The position numbers and the translations under genes were made by a program. From Treponema sp. (GTDB lineage: Bacteria > Spirochaetota > Spirochaetia > Treponematales > Breznakiellaceae): 7,482 bases of DNA. The notes beneath the pieces are model-generated. The model did not search any database. It had not been told where the DNA came from and worked only from the letters and a program-made list of their open reading frames with translations. Positions 1 through 6,462 of the stretch are shown one piece after another; position 1 is the stretch's first letter; the number at the start of each line of letters is the position of its first letter. The stretch covers positions 1-7,482 of the forward strand of contig JAIROB010000236.1 of NCBI GenBank assembly GCA_031257695.1. The letters are read 5' to 3'.

Positions 1-297
1 ACCGGGGCCTGGACGCTGGTTGTCAACGAGGCTACCCGGCAAAAACTGGGGCTTGCCATTGAGGAAACCTCGGCATCCACCCTGGCGGACGGCAAAACCG
101 ATATCTACGCCGTAACGGAGGGGGTGAAGATTCAATGGAAGGACCGGAGCATTGTGCTCCCCGCGGTGGTGGTTCCCGACGCGAAGGACATACTCCTCGG
201 AGCCTTGCCCCTTGAGGCGATGGATCTGATGGTTGATCCGGTACGCGAACAACTGGTCGGGGTCCACGGCGATCAGCCCCTGCACGTTCTCTACTGA
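1..297 (+). CDS. Retropepsin-like (clan AA) aspartic protease, C-terminal part
   Basis: This is an open frame from the window edge to TGA at 295-297, giving 98 visible residues; the start lies outside. The first residues read TGAWTLVVNEATRQKLGL, which matches the segment just after the catalytic Asp of the D-T-G-A motif in retroviral-like aspartic proteases, so the catalytic Asp should be the codon just before base 1. Family features follow: a flap-like stretch (TLADGKTDIYAV), a strand around IVLPAVVVPDAKDILLGALPLEAMDLMVDP, whose LLG-x-x-x-LE-x-M-x-L-x-VDP pattern is typical of bacterial clan AA proteins, and a short tail. Such proteins usually work as dimers because each chain supplies one DTG. 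The physiological substrate is unknown. The downstream aminopeptidase gene begins 21 bp after the stop, so the two may be co-transcribed. The family call is fairly secure, but activity cannot be judged because the Asp is not in view. Confidence 0.75.
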   Translation, partial: TGAWTLVVNEATRQKLGLAIEETSASTLADGKTDIYAVTEGVKIQWKDRSIVLPAVVVPDAKDILLGALPLEAMDLMVDPVREQLVGVHGDQPLHVLY

Positions 298-318
298 ATT
301 GCTTCATAACCGGGCCGT

Positions 319-1395
319 ATGAGGATACCATCGCCGGGGCTGTTTGTGGGTGTGCCGGTTTTCATCGCGGCCGCGGCGCTTCTGGGCTGCGCCGCGGTTT
401 TTTCCGGGTGCTATACCCTGAAACAGGGAACCGCCATGCTTGGGTACCTGGGGAAGGCGGTGCCGGTGGAAACCCTTTTGACCGGAGATTCCGGGGCCGA
501 CGCGGAGTTTGTCCGGCGGGTGGCGGATATACGGAGCTTTGCGCTGGAAGATTTGGGGCTGCGGGAGACGGCTAATTACACGAAGTACGTTGAGATCGAC
601 CGGGACTATTTGGCCGCGGTGGTGTCCGCGTCCGCGGAGGATTCCTTTGCCCGCCATGAATGGTGGTTCCCCGTTGTCGGGTCCGTGCCCTATAAGGGGT
701 TTTTTAACCCCGATGACGCCCGGAAGGAACGGGCCAGGCTGGAAAAGAAGGGCCTGGATGTTTGGATCCGCGGTGTGGACGCCTTTAGCGCCCTGGGCTG
801 GTTTACCGACCCCCTCTATTCCTACATGAAGGAGTATCCGGTCCACCGCCTGGCGGATCTTATTATCCACGAATCCCTTCATACCACGATCTATTTGAAA
901 AACCACGCCCAGTTTAACGAGGAACTGGCGGAGTTTGTCGGTTCCGAGGGGGCCCGTTTATATATAGAAAAGACCTTTGGGAAGGATTCCCATGAGAGCC
1001 GCGCCATTGCCGTTTCCGATGACGGCAGCGCCGTTTTTCTGGCTTTTATCCGCGAACTCATCGCCGAACTGGAACTGCTCTATGCCGGCGGTATTCCCCG
1101 GGAGGAAAAGCTCCAAAAAAAGGCCGAAATTATCCGGGCCGCCAAAGACCGTTTTGCCGAAAGCTACGACACGCTTTTCCAAAACGACAACTACCGCGGT
1201 TTCCCCGATCTCCCCATAAACAACGCGTACCTTGAGCTCTACCGTCTCTACTACGAGGAAGACGGCTATTTCCGGGACCTTTACCTCCGCAGCGGGTCGG
1301 ATCTTAAGCGCTTCATAGCCGCCGCCAAAACCCTCAAACCCGCCAGGTCCAGGGGCGATCCCAGGGCCCAGCTTGAAAAAGCCCTGGGCCTTTAG
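319..1395 (+). CDS. Putative aminopeptidase (PF10023/COG4324-like), lipoprotein-like
   Basis: The product has 358 residues. An N-terminal hydrophobic segment (about 8-30) ends in FSGC, with Cys31 a plausible lipidation site (LLGC at 21-24 is an alternative), so it is probably anchored in the periplasm or outer envelope. The body matches what I know of the predicted aminopeptidase family: IRSFALEDLGL (71-81), the WWFPVVGSVPYKGFF block (115-129), DAFSALGWFTDP (154-165), then HESLH (184-188), an HExxH zinc motif. FNEELAEFVG follows at 199-208, where Glu201 or Glu205 probably supplies the third zinc ligand. The C-terminal half (about 245-335) is helical, with conserved FPDLPINNAYL (295-305). The length is normal for the family. 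No good Shine-Dalgarno sequence precedes the ATG, so translation may depend on the upstream aspartic protease frame ending at 297. The family was named by prediction and the true substrate is unknown. Long reverse-strand open frames overlap this gene but look like composition shadows. Confidence 0.85.
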   Translation: MRIPSPGLFVGVPVFIAAAALLGCAAVFSGCYTLKQGTAMLGYLGKAVPVETLLTGDSGADAEFVRRVADIRSFALEDLGLRETANYTKYVEIDRDYLAAVVSASAEDSFARHEWWFPVVGSVPYKGFFNPDDARKERARLEKKGLDVWIRGVDAFSALGWFTDPLYSYMKEYPVHRLADLIIHESLHTTIYLKNHAQFNEELAEFVGSEGARLYIEKTFGKDSHESRAIAVSDDGSAVFLAFIRELIAELELLYAGGIPREEKLQKKAEIIRAAKDRFAESYDTLFQNDNYRGFPDLPINNAYLELYRLYYEEDGYFRDLYLRSGSDLKRFIAAAKTLKPARSRGDPRAQLEKALGL

Positions 1396-1440
1396 CCGCG
1401 CCCCGACCCGCGGGCCGACGCCCCTTCCTCCTGCCGCTCT

Positions 1441-1476
1441 CCGCCGCGAGGCGGCCCGGAGGGGATAAATTCCCCT
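1441..1476 (+). other. Two small hairpins between the aminopeptidase gene and the flaB promoter
   Basis: CCGCC (1441-1445) and GGCGG (1450-1454) close a GCGA loop, which is a GNRA tetraloop if transcribed. Directly after it, AGGGGA (1460-1465) and TCCCCT (1471-1476) form a 6-bp inverted repeat around TAAAT. The second repeat ends on the first base of the predicted flaB -35 element, and a T6 run starts 8 bases later (1484-1489). The pair could act as a weak terminator for the upstream gene, or the second repeat could be an operator next to the promoter. Neither role is certain, because the T run does not directly follow a stem. Confidence 0.35.
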
Positions 1477-1502
1477 AAAGAGCTTTTTTATAAAACCGAT
1501 AC
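1476..1502 (+). promoter_or_regulatory. Sigma-28 (FliA-type) promoter of flaB
   Basis: TAAAGAGC (1476-1483), an 11-base spacer, then ACCGATAC (1495-1502). The enterobacterial sigma-28 consensus is TAAAGTTT-N11-GCCGATAA, so the spacer is exact, the TAAAG core is intact and the CCGATA core is intact. Flagellin genes of treponemes are known to use sigma-28. Transcription would begin near 1508-1510, leaving a leader of about 175 nt before the flaB start codon. The motif lies alone in a non-coding gap upstream of a flagellin gene, which makes a chance match unlikely. Confidence 0.85.
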
Positions 1503-1508
1503 TAGTAA

Positions 1509-1685
1509 TGAAACTGGACAGAATCATGCGCCCGTCGGGCCTCCATGGATAAGTCCGATCCTCACCCTTCCGGGAACGGGTGGGTCGAGGGTTCAGGCAC
1601 GTTTCACTAAGCAAACGGCATGGATGCCGCGGCGTGGATCGCCGTCAGGGGATGGCGGTGCGCCGAAAATGCCAAGGGAGTGAAT
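1509..1685 (+). promoter_or_regulatory. Long structured flaB 5' leader with GGA-loop hairpins (possible CsrA target)
   Basis: The leader can form several small hairpins: GCCC/GGGC at 1530-1540; CACCCTTC (1563-1570) with GAACGGGTG (1574-1582, one bulged C); and GCGGCG (1629-1634) with CGCCGT (1640-1645) around the loop TGGAT. A competing pairing joins CGCC 1640-1643 to GGCG 1654-1657 around a loop containing AGGGGA, and GGCG 1654-1657 can instead pair with CGCC 1661-1664. GGA triplets occur at 1516, 1547, 1622, 1636, 1650 and 1677, the last inside the ribosome binding site AAGGGAG (1674-1680). GGA in a hairpin loop plus GGA in the Shine-Dalgarno sequence is the usual layout of a CsrA-repressed leader. 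CsrA control of flagellin leaders is known in Bacillus and Borrelia; its use here is inferred. Confidence 0.45.
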
Positions 1686-2546
1686 ATGATTATTAATCAC
1701 AACTTAAGCGCGATGTTTGCCGATAGGTCCCTCAAGGTCACCCAGGTTTACCTGGACAAGAACATGGAGAAACTATCGAGCGGCTTGCGTATCAACCGCG
1801 CCGGCGATGATGCTTCCGGACTCGCCGTTTCCGAAAAGCTGCGCAGTCAGATCCGCGGTTTGAATCAGGCGTCCACAAACGCCCAGAATGGCATTTCATT
1901 CATTCAAACTACGGAAGGTTACCTCCAGGAAACCCAGGACATCATGCAGCGTATCCGCGAACTGGCGGTGCAGTCTTCCAACGGTGTGTACACCGACGAA
2001 GACCGGATGTACATTCAGGTCGAAGTTTCTCAGTTAATTGATGAAGTTGACCGGATTGCGTCCCATGCCCAGTTCAACGGTATGAATCTGCTTACCGGAC
2101 GGTTCGGAAGATTGGCTGGAGAAAATGTTGTTACCGCTTCCATGTGGTTCCATATCGGCGCCAACATGGATCAGCGGGAACAGGTGTTTATCGGCACCAT
2201 GACGGCAAAGGGCCTTGGGGTCCGCGATGTCGGTGACGATACTATTCTTTCGTTGTCCAGCCCGGACAGCGCCAACCGTGCCATTGGAACCCTCGATGAA
2301 GCGCTAAAGAAGATCAGCAAACAACGCGCTGATCTCGGCGCCTACCAGAACCGCCTGGAACACGCAGTCCGCGGCCTCGATATCGGAGCAGAAAATATGC
2401 AGGCTTCGGAGTCCCGCATCCGCGACACCAACATGGCGAACGAGATGGTTAGTTACACGAAGAACCAGATCCTCAACCAGGCTGGAACCGCAATGTTGGC
2501 CCAGGCCAACCAGAAAGGTCAGACTGTGCTCCAGCTTCTGCAGTAG
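1686..2546 (+). CDS. flaB: Periplasmic flagellar filament core protein FlaB (flagellin)
   Basis: This 286-residue flagellin is the full usual length of treponemal FlaB. The N-terminal D0/D1 region runs from [16 protein letters not shown] through [27 protein letters not shown] (30-55), and the C-terminal D1/D0 region from about 200 to 286 contains [14 protein letters not shown] (212-225) and ends QTVLQLLQ. The middle is short (about 137-190), with no variable D2/D3 domains, as expected for spirochaete filaments that stay in the periplasm. [14 protein letters not shown] (151-164) is a spirochaete-type signature. The segment QRIRELAVQ (88-96) matches the conserved TLR5-recognised helix of other flagellins. 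There is no signal peptide, as expected for type III flagellar export. The ATG at 1686 is chosen because homologues begin MIINHN and AAGGGAG at 1674-1680 lies 5 bases upstream; the in-frame ATG at 1620 would add 22 unrelated residues. Sigma-28 control and its own terminator suggest a monocistronic transcript. Treponemes carry several FlaB paralogues; which one this is cannot be assigned here. Confidence 0.97.
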   Translation: MIINHNLSAMFADRSLKVTQVYLDKNMEKLSSGLRINRAGDDASGLAVSEKLRSQIRGLNQASTNAQNGISFIQTTEGYLQETQDIMQRIRELAVQSSNGVYTDEDRMYIQVEVSQLIDEVDRIASHAQFNGMNLLTGRFGRLAGENVVTASMWFHIGANMDQREQVFIGTMTAKGLGVRDVGDDTILSLSSPDSANRAIGTLDEALKKISKQRADLGAYQNRLEHAVRGLDIGAENMQASESRIRDTNMANEMVSYTKNQILNQAGTAMLAQANQKGQTVLQLLQ

Positions 2547-2565
2547 TTCTAACCCGGCGCTTGTT

Positions 2566-2579
2566 GCCGCGTAAGCGGC
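2566..2579 (+). other. GNRA-loop hairpin in the flaB 3' untranslated region
   Basis: GCCGC and GCGGC form a 5-bp stem closed by GTAA, a GNRA-class tetraloop. It lies 20 bases after the flaB stop, in an 81-base stretch before the terminator. It may protect the abundant flaB mRNA from 3' decay, or may simply reflect GC-rich sequence. Confidence 0.35.
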
Positions 2580-2627
2580 GGCGGGCGCGGGTGGGCAGGG
2601 CTACGCAGAAGACGTACTCGGGAAGGC

Positions 2628-2663
2628 GCCGTTCCGGCTTAGGCCGGAACGGCCTCTTTTTTT
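2628..2663 (+). terminator. Rho-independent terminator of flaB
   Basis: An 11-bp perfect stem (2628-2638 with 2643-2653) carries a TTAG loop and is followed by CTC and seven T residues (2657-2663). It is strong and well placed for flaB. Read on the minus strand the hairpin lacks a T run, so it probably does not efficiently terminate the convergent cyclase operon, whose last stop codon lies only 30 bp beyond it. Confidence 0.93.
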
Positions 2664-2693
2664 GCATGAAACCCGGCTGTTAGTCCGGCAGGG

Positions 2694-4967
2694 CTATTTT
2701 TCGGTGAGGTTATCCACCCCGTTATCCCACTTTTCCGGAGCGGGGGGATCCGCGGCATATTTTTCGCAGCGGTCAAGGTACAGTTTTGCTACCCGGTCCT
2801 GATCATTTTCCTGATAAATTTCCCTAAAAAGACGCAGTGCCCCGGAGAAATCCCGGTTTTCATAGGCGCCGAAGGCGCGGTCCCACTTGCCGAGCATGGC
2901 CTCCACCGCCGGCGGCGCGTCTTCCCGCAGATCCAGCGCTTCGTAGAGCCTGAGCGGGGTGTCTACCCCCACCACCCGCACCCGGCTTAAACCCCGGGTG
3001 AGGAACTCGTCCCCGATCTTCGCCCGGGTGTATTCGCTGATCAGGATGCCCCCGGTGTTGTACTGCTTGTTCACCCCCTCAAGCCGGGCGGCCAGGTTTA
3101 CCGCGTTTCCCATGATGGTATAGTCCATCTTGTTCGGGGTGCCCATGTTGCCCACCACCATCTCTCCGGTGTTGATCCCCAGCCGGGTATACAGCGGATT
3201 AGGATCGTTAAGGTCTTTTAGAATTTTTTTGTTCACCATCGCTTCCATCACCTTGCCGGTGATAAGTCCCTGGGCCAGGACCTCCCTGTTTATCTCTGTC
3301 TCCGCCCGTTTCATCAGAATAGCGGATCGGCAGGCCAAGGCCGCGTGGTCGCTCATGTAGACCGGCGCTCCGAAAAAGGCGATGATGGCGTCTCCTTCGT
3401 ATTTGTCAATGGTGCCGTGGTTTTCCAGGATAATATCGCTCATCCGGGTAAGGTAATAATTGAGCAGCTCCACTAACTTCGCGGGATCGCCCAGGGCTTC
3501 CGAAATAGTAGAAAAACTGCGGACATCCGTAAAGATGGCGGTCATTTCCCGTTTTTCGCCCCCCAGCTTTAACTGGGAAGGGTCCGCGATTATCTGTTCT
3601 ATCACCATGGGGCTCAAGTACTGGCTGAAAGCGGATTTGATAAACCGCTTCTGGCTGCCCTCTGTGGCGTACTTGTAGATGGAAGCGGCCAGGAAGGTGA
3701 AGACCGCGCCGGACAGGGGAAACACTATGGGAACCCAGTACCCCAGATAGTAAGCGAGGAAACCCGCGCCTGTAATGAGGGCGGTCAGGATAACGCTGCC
3801 CGACACGGTTACTGCGATGCGCTGGCTGTACAGGACCAGGAGCGCCATGATAGCTATGGAGAGCAGGCTCATCAGGGGCGCCAAAGCGGAGGGGCTCTCC
3901 CGGATAAAATCGTTGTTAAGGATATTGTCGAGCATGGTGATGTGCACCCCCATGCCGGGATACACCGTGCTCAGGGGGGTGCTGCATATATCAAAAAGGC
4001 CCGCAGCGTAGAGGCCGACAAAAACATACTTGTCCTTAAAATCTTCAGGCGGCAGGAGGGGCTCTTCCCCCCTGGCATAGGCTTCGGCGCTTTGCAGTAT
4101 ATCCTTGGCGGAATAGGGCCAGTATTTGTCCAGGGTGCCGCCCTTGAACCTGAGGAGGCTGCCGCCGTTTGCGCCCACCGGAATGGTGTGCTCCTCCCAC
4201 CGTATGGTCCGCTCCTTTTCGTCATAGCGTATTCCCGTATCGCTGCCGGAAACCAGGAGGGAAGCCGCTGAAAGTCCCGGTATGGCCCTGCCGTCAAAGA
4301 GGTTGAAAAGCCAGGCCCGGCGCACGATCCTGTCGGATTCGGCCACAAGACTCGTGGTGACGCTGCCTATAGCTCCGGCGGTATGCAGGAGGCCGGGGAT
4401 GGGGAATTGGGCGCCGATCCGCCTTTCCTCCGCGTCTTCCAGGGAGTTCAGCAAATCGTAACGCGAAACAATGGGATCGAAACCGCTCAGATCGAAAGTT
4501 TTTGTGTTCAGTTCCGGCGGCCAGGAATAGACGCTGTTCCAGGTGGAGCTGAAAAAAACGGTGTGGATGGTCCGGCCAAACTCCCGGTCCGCGTTTATAA
4601 AGGACAGGTCGTCTCCGCTGCCGTACACCGAGGGCTCGGAAAAAATAACGTCAAAGGCCACGGCCGCGGCGCCCCCGATGTTCATATAGTTCACCATGTC
4701 GGCATAGGCCCGCCGGGGCCAGGGCCAGGACCAGTTTCGCCCGCTCTGGGCCGCCCAGTCTATGCTGGACTGATCCAGGAGCACCACGATGATGTCGTCG
4801 GAGGTGCGGTAGGTGTCGGCAAAGACCCGGACCCGGAAATCGTAGGTCTTCATCTCAAGGAAATTGAACACTCCCAGGAAGTCCGCAAGGAACATTACGA
4901 GAAACACCGAAAGGATGATAACCGGCGTGGAGATCCTTTTAAAAAAACCCTTTACATTGATCTTCAT
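2694..4967 (-). CDS. CHASE2-domain class III adenylate cyclase (membrane sensor)
   Basis: This 757-residue protein should make cyclic nucleotide, most likely cAMP, in response to a signal outside the inner membrane. TM1 is at about 14-34. A CHASE2 sensor follows (about 40-355), with DDIIVVLLDQSSID (57-70), the GAAAVAFDVIFSEPS stretch (99-113), DKYVFVGLY (312-320) and PGMGVHITMLDNIL (337-350). Three TM helices come next (about 363-380, 386-408, 411-431), then the cyclase domain (about 473-650). Asp481 in IFTDVRSF and Asp526 in DKYEGDAIIAFFG are the metal ligands; Lys522 and Thr617 (DYTIMG) sit where ATP-specificity residues lie; Asn624 and Arg628 in GNAVNLAARLE match the transition-state pair. 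All catalytic residues are therefore present. An extra segment of roughly 30 residues (about 560-592) precedes RLGINTGEMVVGNMGT. The C-terminal helical tail (about 685-750), including PPAPEKWDNGVDNLTEK, is typical of such cyclases. It is the last gene of a three-gene run, 23 bp after the M48 stop, with no good Shine-Dalgarno sequence. Confidence 0.93.
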   Translation of the reverse strand: MKINVKGFFKRISTPVIILSVFLVMFLADFLGVFNFLEMKTYDFRVRVFADTYRTSDDIIVVLLDQSSIDWAAQSGRNWSWPWPRRAYADMVNYMNIGGAAAVAFDVIFSEPSVYGSGDDLSFINADREFGRTIHTVFFSSTWNSVYSWPPELNTKTFDLSGFDPIVSRYDLLNSLEDAEERRIGAQFPIPGLLHTAGAIGSVTTSLVAESDRIVRRAWLFNLFDGRAIPGLSAASLLVSGSDTGIRYDEKERTIRWEEHTIPVGANGGSLLRFKGGTLDKYWPYSAKDILQSAEAYARGEEPLLPPEDFKDKYVFVGLYAAGLFDICSTPLSTVYPGMGVHITMLDNILNNDFIRESPSALAPLMSLLSIAIMALLVLYSQRIAVTVSGSVILTALITGAGFLAYYLGYWVPIVFPLSGAVFTFLAASIYKYATEGSQKRFIKSAFSQYLSPMVIEQIIADPSQLKLGGEKREMTAIFTDVRSFSTISEALGDPAKLVELLNYYLTRMSDIILENHGTIDKYEGDAIIAFFGAPVYMSDHAALACRSAILMKRAETEINREVLAQGLITGKVMEAMVNKKILKDLNDPNPLYTRLGINTGEMVVGNMGTPNKMDYTIMGNAVNLAARLEGVNKQYNTGGILISEYTRAKIGDEFLTRGLSRVRVVGVDTPLRLYEALDLREDAPPAVEAMLGKWDRAFGAYENRDFSGALRLFREIYQENDQDRVAKLYLDRCEKYAADPPAPEKWDNGVDNLTEK

Positions 4968-4990
4968 GCCTGCCGCCGGAACACAGAGGC

Positions 4991-5884
4991 TTATTGGGCC
5001 GTACTAAAGCGGGCCTCCCGGTAAGAGCGGGTGTCCCGCACCGCGTCTTTGTATTGGCGCAAGGGCCGTTCCAACTGGGCGATCCTGTCCTCCGGCGACG
5101 GGTGGGTGCGGGCAAGCCCGTTGGCAAGCCCGCCGGGGCGCCGGGACTGGGTTTGTTCGAGGACCCGGAGCATGGCGGCTAAACTTGAAGGCTCGTATCC
5201 GGTGTCTGCCAGCAGCTCCAGGGCGAGGGTGTCCGCGGCGAATTCCTGGTTCTGGGAGTAGCCTTCCTGCATGGCGGAAACAATGTCGTTTGCCGCCTCG
5301 TCAAGGATCTCGGTAAGGTCCGAAAGCGCCAGGCCGGCAAGGGAAGATCCGGTTGTGGCAAGGGCGTTTATCACCCGGTTGGACTTAATCGCCATAATGC
5401 TGTGCTGCAACTGGATGTGGGCAATTTCATGGGCGATAACCGCCGCCAGGGTATCCTCGGAGGAAGCGCAGTCCAAAAGCCCGCGGGTAATAAAAATGTG
5501 CCCGCCGGAGGTGGAAAAGGCGTTGATCTCCGCGCTGTCCAGAACCATCGTGTGATAGCCGTTAAAAATTTCCGGCTTCTTGGAGTTGATCGCCACAGCC
5601 GCGGTGATTTCGTTCAGGTACAGAACCAAATCCTGATTTTCCTGGTAGAGCGCATAGTTGGTAAGGAGGTTTGCCCCCACCGCGCGGCCGATATAGTACT
5701 CCTGCTCCGGGGTAATGTCCTCAAGCGCCCGCTCTATGGAGCGGGCGGACTGGGACAGCGCCCTGGCCCCCCGGGAATCGCCCATTTCGTCGGCGCTGTC
5801 CCCAATGGCCTGGGCCATGCCGCGACAGGAAAAGCCCAGGACCGCGAAACCGGCGATCACCCATAGGGACACGATAGGCTTCAT
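4991..5884 (-). CDS. M48-family zinc metalloprotease, exported or lipoprotein-like
   Basis: The product has 297 residues. MKPIVSLWVIAGFAVLGFSC looks like a lipoprotein signal with Cys20 as the lipidation site, although Gly-Phe-Ser before Cys is a loose lipobox. The protease core holds SAEINAFSTSGGHIFITRGLL (117-137), HEIAH (152-156) with catalytic Glu153 and the two zinc His, QEFAAD (213-218) with Glu214 as third ligand and Asp218, and HPSPEDRI (261-268). These are the BepA/LoiP-type M48 features, a family that degrades misfolded envelope proteins. No TPR tail follows, so it is a stand-alone catalytic form. The ATG at 5884 is preferred over the upstream in-frame ATG at 5995, because the latter would overlap the SH3 gene and bury the signal peptide; GAAGGG at 5895-5900 lies 10 bases upstream. 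The gene sits 19 bp after the SH3 gene and 23 bp before the cyclase gene. Its role in the cyclase pathway is inferred only from this linkage. Confidence 0.92.
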   Translation of the reverse strand: MKPIVSLWVIAGFAVLGFSCRGMAQAIGDSADEMGDSRGARALSQSARSIERALEDITPEQEYYIGRAVGANLLTNYALYQENQDLVLYLNEITAAVAINSKKPEIFNGYHTMVLDSAEINAFSTSGGHIFITRGLLDCASSEDTLAAVIAHEIAHIQLQHSIMAIKSNRVINALATTGSSLAGLALSDLTEILDEAANDIVSAMQEGYSQNQEFAADTLALELLADTGYEPSSLAAMLRVLEQTQSRRPGGLANGLARTHPSPEDRIAQLERPLRQYKDAVRDTRSYREARFSTAQ

Positions 5885-5903
5885 TTTTACGGCGCCCTTC
5901 ACG

Positions 5904-6374
5904 CTATTCCCCCCGGGCCAGACGGCCCTCCTGCAGGAAACTAAAGAGCTGCCGGTTCGGGATACGTATCGCCTCCATGTCATCGATGGCGTCATAGTTC
6001 AGGGTCCCGTTCTGGCGGTAGGCGTTTTCAACTTCCTGGTTAAAGCCCTTTCCCGCCAAAGCGATTTCGTCTGCCGACGCGGAGGTTGAACTGCCAACAA
6101 TGATGCGTTTGGTGGTAAGGCTGGCCGCGGCAACCCAGCCGCTGATCTCAGGCGGCTCCACAGATTTTATCTGTACCCATTTTCCGTATTCCTGCAGGAT
6201 CGAAACCGGAGCGCCGTAAGCCAGGGTTCCCAGGATATCCGCAAAGAACGCTGTTGAACTCTTTACCTCGATGGTCTTTGCGGTGACATACATGGTTCTC
6301 CCGACTAAGGACTGGGCGCACAAGGCCCCCGCCGTAAACAGGCCCAGGGCCGCGCAGAGAATTAAACGCTTCAT
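5904..6374 (-). CDS. Exported bacterial SH3-domain protein
   Basis: The product has 156 residues. MKRLILCAALGLFTAGALCA is a clear signal peptide with probable cleavage after Ala20 (ALCA/QS); Cys19 has no acceptable lipobox. Residues 27-91 fit a bacterial SH3 (SH3b-type) fold: TMYVTAKTIEVKSS, then GTLAYGAPVSILQEYGKWVQIK and the SGWVAAASLT strand, a common YxG-x-W-x-x-I plus GWV pattern. The remaining 65 residues, with FNQEVENAYRQNGTLNYDAID, match no domain I know and may be a family-specific tail. SH3b domains often bind peptidoglycan or partner proteins outside the membrane. It is the first gene of the operon with the M48 protease and cyclase, so it may hold a substrate or wall signal near the protease (inference). 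The ATG at 6374 is chosen because it begins the signal peptide; the frame runs back to 6485 into the inverted-repeat region, which is unlikely to be translated. No Shine-Dalgarno sequence is seen. Confidence 0.85.
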   Translation of the reverse strand: MKRLILCAALGLFTAGALCAQSLVGRTMYVTAKTIEVKSSTAFFADILGTLAYGAPVSILQEYGKWVQIKSVEPPEISGWVAAASLTTKRIIVGSSTSASADEIALAGKGFNQEVENAYRQNGTLNYDAIDDMEAIRIPNRQLFSFLQEGRLARGE

Positions 6375-6381
6375 ATACAAC

Positions 6382-6410
6382 ACTATAGCACGGATAAAAA
6401 AAAGTTTCCA
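6382..6410 (-). promoter_or_regulatory. Candidate sigma-70 promoter for the SH3-M48-cyclase operon
   Basis: On the minus strand, TGGAAA (6410-6405; 4 of 6 bases of TTGACA) lies 17 bases upstream of TATAGT (6387-6382; 5 of 6 bases of TATAAT), with an 8-T run (6403-6396) in the spacer. The start point would fall at about 6373-6377, on or just before the ATG at 6374, which implies a leaderless or nearly leaderless mRNA. That agrees with the lack of a ribosome binding site. The -35 match is only moderate. Confidence 0.5.
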
Positions 6411-6462
6411 GAATTGAAACAAAAATTGCAGGAATTTGCCGTGCCCGGAGATTTTCTTTCTA

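Noticed and set aside
304..906. 200-residue minus-strand open frame opposite the aminopeptidase gene
   Set aside because: The plus frame has a clear family match with an HExxH motif; the reverse frame is rich in Pro, Arg and Gly with no domain, as expected of a GC-biased shadow.
1508..1552. 14-codon frame (MKLDRIMRPSGLHG) at the predicted flaB transcript start
   Set aside because: No ribosome binding site and no leader-peptide logic such as repeated codons; short frames like this are expected by chance.
958..1614. 218-residue minus-strand open frame across the aminopeptidase 3' end and flaB leader
   Set aside because: It covers the sigma-28 promoter and leader, has low-complexity Gly/Arg/Val composition and no recognisable domain.
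1620..1685. Upstream in-frame ATG extending FlaB by 22 residues
   Set aside because: Homologues begin MIINHN, the ribosome binding site lies just before 1686, and the extension falls in the structured leader.
2664..2693. Possible terminator for the cyclase operon between its stop and the flaB terminator
   Set aside because: Only a weak CCGG/CCGG pairing with no T run on the minus strand; not enough to call.
4383..5024. 213-residue plus-strand open frame opposite the cyclase N-terminus
   Set aside because: The minus-strand cyclase is well supported and this frame is Gly/Pro/Val-rich with no domain.
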